From Cephalotrichum gorgonifer (lineage: Eukaryota > Ascomycota > Sordariomycetes > Microascales > Microascaceae): 50,510 bases of DNA. A program made the position numbers and the translations under genes. The notes beneath the pieces were generated by a model. It was not told the DNA's origin and made no database searches. It saw only the letters and a program-made list of their open reading frames with translations. The stretch covers positions 731,279-781,788 of the forward strand of contig ONZQ02000007.1 of the NCBI GenBank assembly GCA_900312665.1. The letters are read 5' to 3'. Below are positions 45,030-50,510 of the stretch, piece after piece (within the stretch, counting starts at the first letter, position 1; every line of letters begins with the position of its first letter).

Positions 45030-48000
45030 ATGCCGCCGCGCCGCCGAACACGTCGCGCCAAGGACCCCTCGCCCACGCCTACGCCAGAACCTTCTCCCTC
45101 ACCAGAAGTCGAGGAACAAGAGAATGAGGAAAACGACGGCGAGGTGCAGGATGGGGCCTTGGGAGGAGATGGAGCCGCAGAGGCGGAGGGCCTCGAAGGC
45201 GAGCTGTCTAGACTCAAGTTCGACGAGCCACTGACGTGGCGGCCCGGGAAGCCGATCCCCGTCTCCCAGCTGCTACCCAGGCTCCAGAGGCTGTTCGAGG
45301 AGCTCAGCGACATTGACCAAGACCGCGCGGACAAGGACTCTTTAATGGAGGTGGCCCATGCCCTGGCCCAGCGCAATCTAATTCAGCACAAGGAGCCGCC
45401 TATCAAGGCGTATGTGGCGGCCTGTATAGTCGAGATCCTGAGGGTGTGTGCGCCTGACGCACCGTTCACAGAAGATCAACTGAAGGTAAGCATCTGCTCC
45501 GCACTCGGTGCTCAGGGACTGGCTCGCTAACTACTACGCGTCAACAGGCGATATTCACATTCATCATCACCTACATCCTTCCCGCGTTAAAGGACCCCTC
45601 CCACCCCTACAACGGCCAGCACAAGCATGTTTTGACCTCACTTGCCGAGGTCAAGAGTATCCTGCTCCTGAACGACCTCGATGGTGCCGACAACCTCCTT
45701 CTCCACCTCTTCTCTACGTGTTTCGACTGTGTGTCAGCGTCCACCATACTCGATTCTGACGGAAACCCCCCCACTGACGTGGAGGCCCACATGACGAACA
45801 TACTCGTCTTCCTGATTGACGAGAGCCCGGGTCTCCCTGCCAAGGTCGTCGAGGCTGTCATCGCGCAGTTCTTGCGGCCGGCGCATTTCAAGACCAGCCA
45901 GAGCCGGTCTGAGAAGTCGGAGGCCAATGGTGGCCAGTCTACTCTTCTCCCGAAGAAGGAGCCCCCGGCGTACGTCATGGCCAAGATGATCTGCACGGAG
46001 AACCCGGAGCGGATGGCGCGATACGTGAGCCAGTACTTTAGCGATGTGATCATGGACGCGTCGAGCTTCGCGACCAAGTCGAATGGCAACAAACACGGCG
46101 ACGATGACGAAGGCGAGACTTCTGCAGCCGGCCCTACCGAGGCAGATTTGAAGAACCTCTCGCAGGCGCATCTTCTTATAAGAGAACTATGGCGCGCAGC
46201 GCCTGCTGTGCTGCAGAATGTCATCCCGCAAGTCGAAGCCGAGTTATCTGCCGACGACGTGCACCTTCGCCAGATCGCGACCGAGACGTTTGGCGACATG
46301 ATATCGGGCATCGGGGCCGCCGGTCCCCCACCGCCCCCCAACTACGACTCCTGTCAGTATCCGCCACTGAGGCTGGCCGACGAGTCGTCCACCGCCGTCT
46401 ACGACAGCGTCCTCACCACTCCGATGTGCTCACAGTCCTTTGCGGAGACGTACCATGCCGCGCATAACAGCTTCCTTGGTCGTAGGAAGGACAAGGTACC
46501 GCAGATACGGGCAGCGTGGACCACTGCTGCTGGATACGTTCTGGCGACGTCGGCGGGCGGGATCGGACTGAAGCGAGAAGAGCAGTCACAGCTCGTCAAT
46601 GCGCTGGGGGAGAAGCTTAACGACAGTGACGAGAAGGTTCGGCTAGCTGCGGTCAAGGCCATCGAACTCTTTAGCTTTCGCGATGTCGTCACGAAACTGG
46701 GATCGAAGGGAGGCGTCCAGAAGGACGGGTCGGTGCTGGCCAGTCTCGCAGATCGCTGCCGCGACAAGAGGCCCGCAGTCAGGGTGGAGGCCATGGTCGT
46801 GCTTGCAAAGCTCTGGGCCGTTGCGGCTGGCGAGATAGCGGCGGGGCAGGAGTCGGTGGTTGCTTGCCTCTCAGGGATTCCCACCCGCATACTCAACGTC
46901 TTCTACGCCAACGACTCTGATCTGAACGTACTGCTCGATCGGGTTCTGTATGAGTGCCTTGTCCCGCTCGGCTTCCCCCCTAAGAAACCGAAGGGCGGAA
47001 AGGGTGCTGCCGGAAGCTCACAGAGCCAGACGGCTTCGGGTGCCTTTGACCCCGACAGGATCCGGGCCGAGAGGATGCTGCAGCTCGTCAAGTCTCTGGA
47101 ACCCTCGGCGAAGAAGGCGTTCCTGGCCATCCAGGGGCGACAGCCCCAGTTTGCCAAGATCGTCTCCTTGTTCATACAGGGGTGCGAGGCATTCAACGGT
47201 GGCACGATCGACGACAACGAGAAGGCCACGACGGCGAATCTTAACACCGCCATCAACTACATCGGAGGGTTCTTCCCGGATCCTCCCAAGGTCAAGGCGG
47301 ACCTACAGCGTTTCGCTAAGTTGAACGACCGCCGGAATTACCAGCTGGTCAAGTTCGCCATCGGGTCCGAAAGTGACTTTAAGACCGTTCATGGTGCGAT
47401 CAAGGAGTTGATCAAGCGTGTGCAAGGAGGCAATGCACCACACCTGCTGGATACGCTCCTCCCCATTCTATATCGCTCGTCCTGCCTGATGCTCAACCGA
47501 AGCCACCTACCAGCCATTATGGACTGTTCCAAGAGCGACAAGGACGGGCTCGGCGCCGTTGCCCACGAGGTGTTGGGTGAAATTTCCCACGGAAACCCCG
47601 ATATATTTAAGACTCATGTCGGTGATCTTTGCAAGAGCCTGGTCGAGCAGGCACCGTCGGAGCGAAGGGAGAACGACGCCTCGGCCGTGGACGTCTTGAA
47701 GGCCTGCGCATCGTACTCAAGGAAATATCCTAAGGAGATCCCGCAGGAGAAGTCCTTTAGCCAGACGCTGATGAACTACGCCATGTACGGGAAGCCGGCG
47801 AAGGCCGCCAAGTACGCGGTGGACATCTTGCTGGCGAGGAAGGACGACAAGGCGATGGTCAACGCCACGAGCCTGCTTCAGCGCGTGATGAAAGATAAGC
47901 GCTACGAAGCGCCAAGGCTCCTGAACAGGCTTTCGATTATCAGCCAGCTGGAGCTTCTCGCGCCCAAGGTTGCTCTCGACTACGATAAGGACATTCTCGA

Positions 48001-49472
48001 TCTGGCCGTGCAGAAGATTCTCCTCAACGTACGGACGGACGCGAAGGACAGCGATCCCGTGTGGGTCAACGACGAGGATATGGACGAAGAGATACAGGCG
48101 AAGTGCCTCTGCCTGAAGATCCTTGTCAACAGGTTGCGCTCGATCGAAGACCCGGAGGAGGCTAAGAAGGAGTCGGCGGCGGTGTTCAAGCTACTACGGA
48201 GTCTGATCGCGAAGGATGGCGAGATCTGCAAAGTCAAGGACACGCCAAAGTACCACCGGACGCGACTCCTCTTGCACGCGGCGCAGCTCACGCTCAAGCT
48301 CTGCACCATCAAGCACCTCGATGAGATGCTACAACCGAAGGACTTCAACACCCTCGCCTTCGTGGCACAGCGTGGCGAGCCGGCTGTGCGCCATGGCTTC
48401 ATCGAGAAGGTACAGAAGTACCTTGTGCAGGGGAAGCTCCGGCTTCGCTTCAACACCATCATCTTCCTGACGGCGTTTGAGCCGTCGGTAACGGTGAAGC
48501 AGCGACTCGAGACGTGGATCCGCTCGCGCGCGCAGTACTACCGCGGCAAGAACCAGCAGGCCCTCGAGGCGGTCATGGGCCGGCTGCTCTCGCTTCTGGC
48601 GCACCACCCGGACTACTCGACCGACGTGGATAACCTCGTCGACCACGCGCGGTACCTGGTGTACTACGTCAGCAACGTGGCCACGGAGGACAACCTGGGG
48701 CTGATAATGCGGTACGCGGAGCGGGCGAAGCAGACGCGCGACGGGATCGACCCGGCGAAGAGCGAGAACGTGTACGTGCTGTGTGACCTGGCACAGGCGG
48801 TGCTGCGGAAGTGGCAGGAGAAGAAGAACTGGACGTTCAGGGCGTGGGCCGAGGGGGTCGGACTGCCGACGGGCCTGTACTCGGCGCTACCGTCGCACGC
48901 GGCAGCGCAGGAGATCGCGGAGAAGCAGTACCTCCCCGACGGGGTGGACGAGAAGCTGGATCTCCTGATTAGGTCCGTGGACAGGAAAAAGGTATGTTTC
49001 TTATTAACTCTCCCATTTTTTTTCTTCCTCCCTATCTGCGTTTGGAGATGGGATGCTGATTCTCTTCTTTTTTCTCTCACCACAGAAGCGGAAGTCGGTG
49101 GACGAGAGGGCTGAGCCGTCCTCTAAGCGCACCAAGACGCTCGTATCGAGGGAGAAGAAGACGACGGAGAAGAGCAAGAAGAAGGCGCCCGCTCGGGCGG
49201 CTAAGCCAAAGAAGGCGGCGAAGCCGAAGTGGGCGTCGCCGGACGTGCCGGCGGCGGACCGGCGGCGGAGCTCGCGGGGGACTAAGGCGTCGACGAAGTA
49301 TACGGAGAGGGACTCGTCGGAGGACGACGAGGAGATGCTGGATGGGGTCGCGGAGTGGGAGTACCTAGACAAGGAGGAGGATGATAAGGATGAGGGGCGG
49401 GAGGGGGGCGGGAGCGGGAGCGAGAGCGCGTTGAGCGACGCGCCTGATTCGGAAGATGAGGAGTCGGACTGA
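45030..49472 (+). CDS. pds5: Sister chromatid cohesion protein Pds5 (Spo76/BimD)
   Basis: Three exons (45030-45485, 45548-48991, 49086-49472) give 1428 residues. Pds5 is the large HEAT-repeat protein that binds cohesin at Scc1 and controls its loading, release and acetylation; the fungal forms are Spo76 in Sordaria and BimD in Aspergillus. Seen: a basic start (MPPRRRTRRAKDP), an acidic low-complexity stretch to about residue 60, then the conserved LSRLKFDEPLTWRPGKPI, IKAYVAACIVEILRVCAPDAP and FTFIITYILPALKDPSHPY, continuing into helical HEAT-type repeats for some 1100 residues. The C-terminus from exon 3 is lysine- and alanine-rich (KKKAPARAAKPKKAAKPKW), reminiscent of AT-hook or histone H1-like tails, and ends acidic. 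The first ATG of the frame is used. Confidence 0.95.
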
Positions 49473-50344
49473 GGGAAGGGGGGTAAGGAAGAGTGGGAGA
49501 CCAGAGGGGGATATTCATATTGGTATTTATGATACGGGTGAGGGGGGCGGTTGGTTTCCTTGGGGACTTTCAAGTCACGTTTACGGAAGGTATAAGAGGG
49601 AAGGAAGGGGGCGGTTTTATATCCAAATGACGAGGATCCACGAGGGTAAAGGTTGGTTTGGTTTGGCCTGCTGCTTTTTTCCCGCCTGGGCGGCGTCTTG
49701 ACGTTGCGGAAAAAATGATGCTATTCTTGTTGTTCGGTTTTATTTTTTGTTTCCTTTGCTTGCTTCTTCTCGTCTTCATTTTTTACCATCAAGGTGTTTT
49801 ATTTTTTCTTCTTCTTTTCTTTTCGTTGTCGATAATATCCTTTCTGATCCTCATATATTCCAGTAACAAACAGAATTTTATGCAGTTGAAGAAGCCAACT
49901 TTGAACTTACCTTTGTTCGATCGGAATATCGGTGTAAGCGAGAGGCAGCGAAGAGAGTCGCCTCCCCGCCCGTTTTCTCTTTGGATGAGCTGGTAGAGTG
50001 ATTGAGGAGGTTTGTTGCCGTCTGGCGAAAGTTCTTGTTTGCTCCCTCGCTTCCGCCCTTTACTTCGAGTCGATAAGATCAGGTGTGATTCAATCGGAAG
50101 ATTTAGGGGGGGGGGGGGGGGGGTCTATTATCGACATATCACTCTTCGCAGGCCCCCCTTCTAAAAAAAATGAAAAGAAAGACGGTGCTAGTATTGCGTA
50201 TACCAAAATATTACCTTGAACCCATTGTCCTCCCTATACCCCCCTCAACTGCACGATCCCTCCCTTCGCCTACCAGAAATGTCTCCATTTAACATCCCCG
50301 GTTGCCGATTTGGTCCTGTAGAGGTTTGCCCCCTTCCCAGGACC
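49473..50344. other. Convergent intergenic region, PDS5 and YKT6
   Basis: About 870 bases with both 3'UTRs, T-rich around 49700-49850, and a G18 run at 50106-50123. No gene seen. Confidence 0.6.
50106..50123. repeat. G18 homopolymer
   Basis: Eighteen consecutive G residues, about 220 bases beyond the YKT6 stop codon, read as a C run on the YKT6 sense strand. The assembly may be unreliable in exact length here. Confidence 0.8.
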
Positions 50345-50464
50345 CTACATGAGCACACAGCATGAGTTCTGCTTCTTAGCGGAAGTGTAAAACATCTTGC
50401 TCTGCGCGCTGAGGTCCGTGGACTTGGCGACGAGGTCGTCCAGCTTCTCGCCCCTTTGTAGGAC
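50345..50464 (-). CDS. ykt6: SNARE protein Ykt6, C-terminal exon (partial)
   Basis: Only the last exon lies in the window; the gene runs off the right edge. Read on the minus strand it gives VLQRGEKLDDLVAKS, the end of the SNARE helix with the zero-layer Arg, then STDLSAQSKMFYTSAKKQNS and the lipidation tail CCVLM. Ykt6 is the R-SNARE whose tail carries a palmitoylated and a prenylated cysteine, acting in ER-Golgi, vacuolar and autophagosome fusion. The acceptor used is ATCCAG at 50465-50470; an AG six bases earlier in the transcript (exon start 50470) is also in frame but sits too close to the GACTAAC branch site. PDS5 is its convergent neighbour. Confidence 0.93.
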   Translation of the reverse strand, partial: VLQRGEKLDDLVAKSTDLSAQSKMFYTSAKKQNSCCVLM

Positions 50465-50510
50465 CTGGATCTCGTTAGTCAGTCTGTCGTGGCCGTATTC
50501 TTAGATAGCT

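Noticed and set aside
1..50510. CRISPR array, integron, insertion sequence or bacterial operon
   Set aside because: No direct-repeat/spacer array, transposase or polycistronic arrangement was found; spliced eukaryotic genes make these irrelevant.

Overview
The window is nuclear DNA of a filamentous ascomycete (Pezizomycotina, most likely a Sordariomycete). The genes are split by short introns of about 55-190 bases with GT...AG ends and CTAAC/CTGAC branch sites, sit as single transcription units on both strands, and encode eukaryotic housekeeping proteins with filamentous-fungus character: a multi-intron RPL2, a 14.8-kDa LYR subunit of complex I, a DUF1770 protein, and a PDS5/Spo76/BimD cohesin regulator. 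No prokaryotic, viral or intact transposon gene was recognised. The species cannot be fixed from the sequence alone.

Layout. 1-6.8 kb: no supportable gene, many simple repeats. 6.8-8.5 kb (+): Sat4/Hal4-type Ser/Thr kinase. 10.3-11.8 kb (-): unrecognised 429-residue proline-rich protein. 11.8-19.5 kb: long gene-free stretch. 19.5-23.1 kb: compact block with RPC19 (+), the NDUFA6-type complex I subunit (-), BUD31 (+) and a ZNF511-like zinc finger protein (-). 24.1-26.9 kb (+): EST1/SMG7-like protein. 27.9-29.3 kb (-): adenosine kinase. 30.4-31.5 kb (-): ribosomal protein L2. 33.7-35.8 kb (+): WHIM-motif chromatin protein. 36.4-37.0 kb (-): DUF1770 protein. 37.4-39.1 kb (+): translation release factor eRF1. 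41-43.7 kb (+): Ser/Thr-rich membrane protein with a multi-intron leader. 45.0-49.5 kb (+): PDS5. 50.3 kb to the end (-): 3' end of the SNARE gene YKT6.

The genes form no metabolic cluster. Several concern gene expression (RPC19, BUD31, RPL2, eRF1, EST1/SMG7-like) or chromosome structure (PDS5, WHIM protein). Neighbours are often tail to tail (RPC19/complex I subunit, BUD31/ZNF511-like, EST1-like/adenosine kinase, WHIM/DUF1770) or share a divergent promoter (complex I subunit/BUD31, DUF1770/eRF1), two of which carry a CACGTG box.

The points most worth a second look are a tandem exon-plus-intron duplication and an unusual four-intron leader in the Ser/Thr-rich gene, an eRF1 stop codon created by splicing together with a predicted 3'UTR intron, a perfect 13-bp hairpin followed by a T tract just after adenosine kinase, and a palindromic TACTCGTACGAGTA family scattered through the non-coding DNA. 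I did not find a clearly new biological system. Exon boundaries are hand-derived from frame, splice consensus and remembered family sequence, without transcript data.
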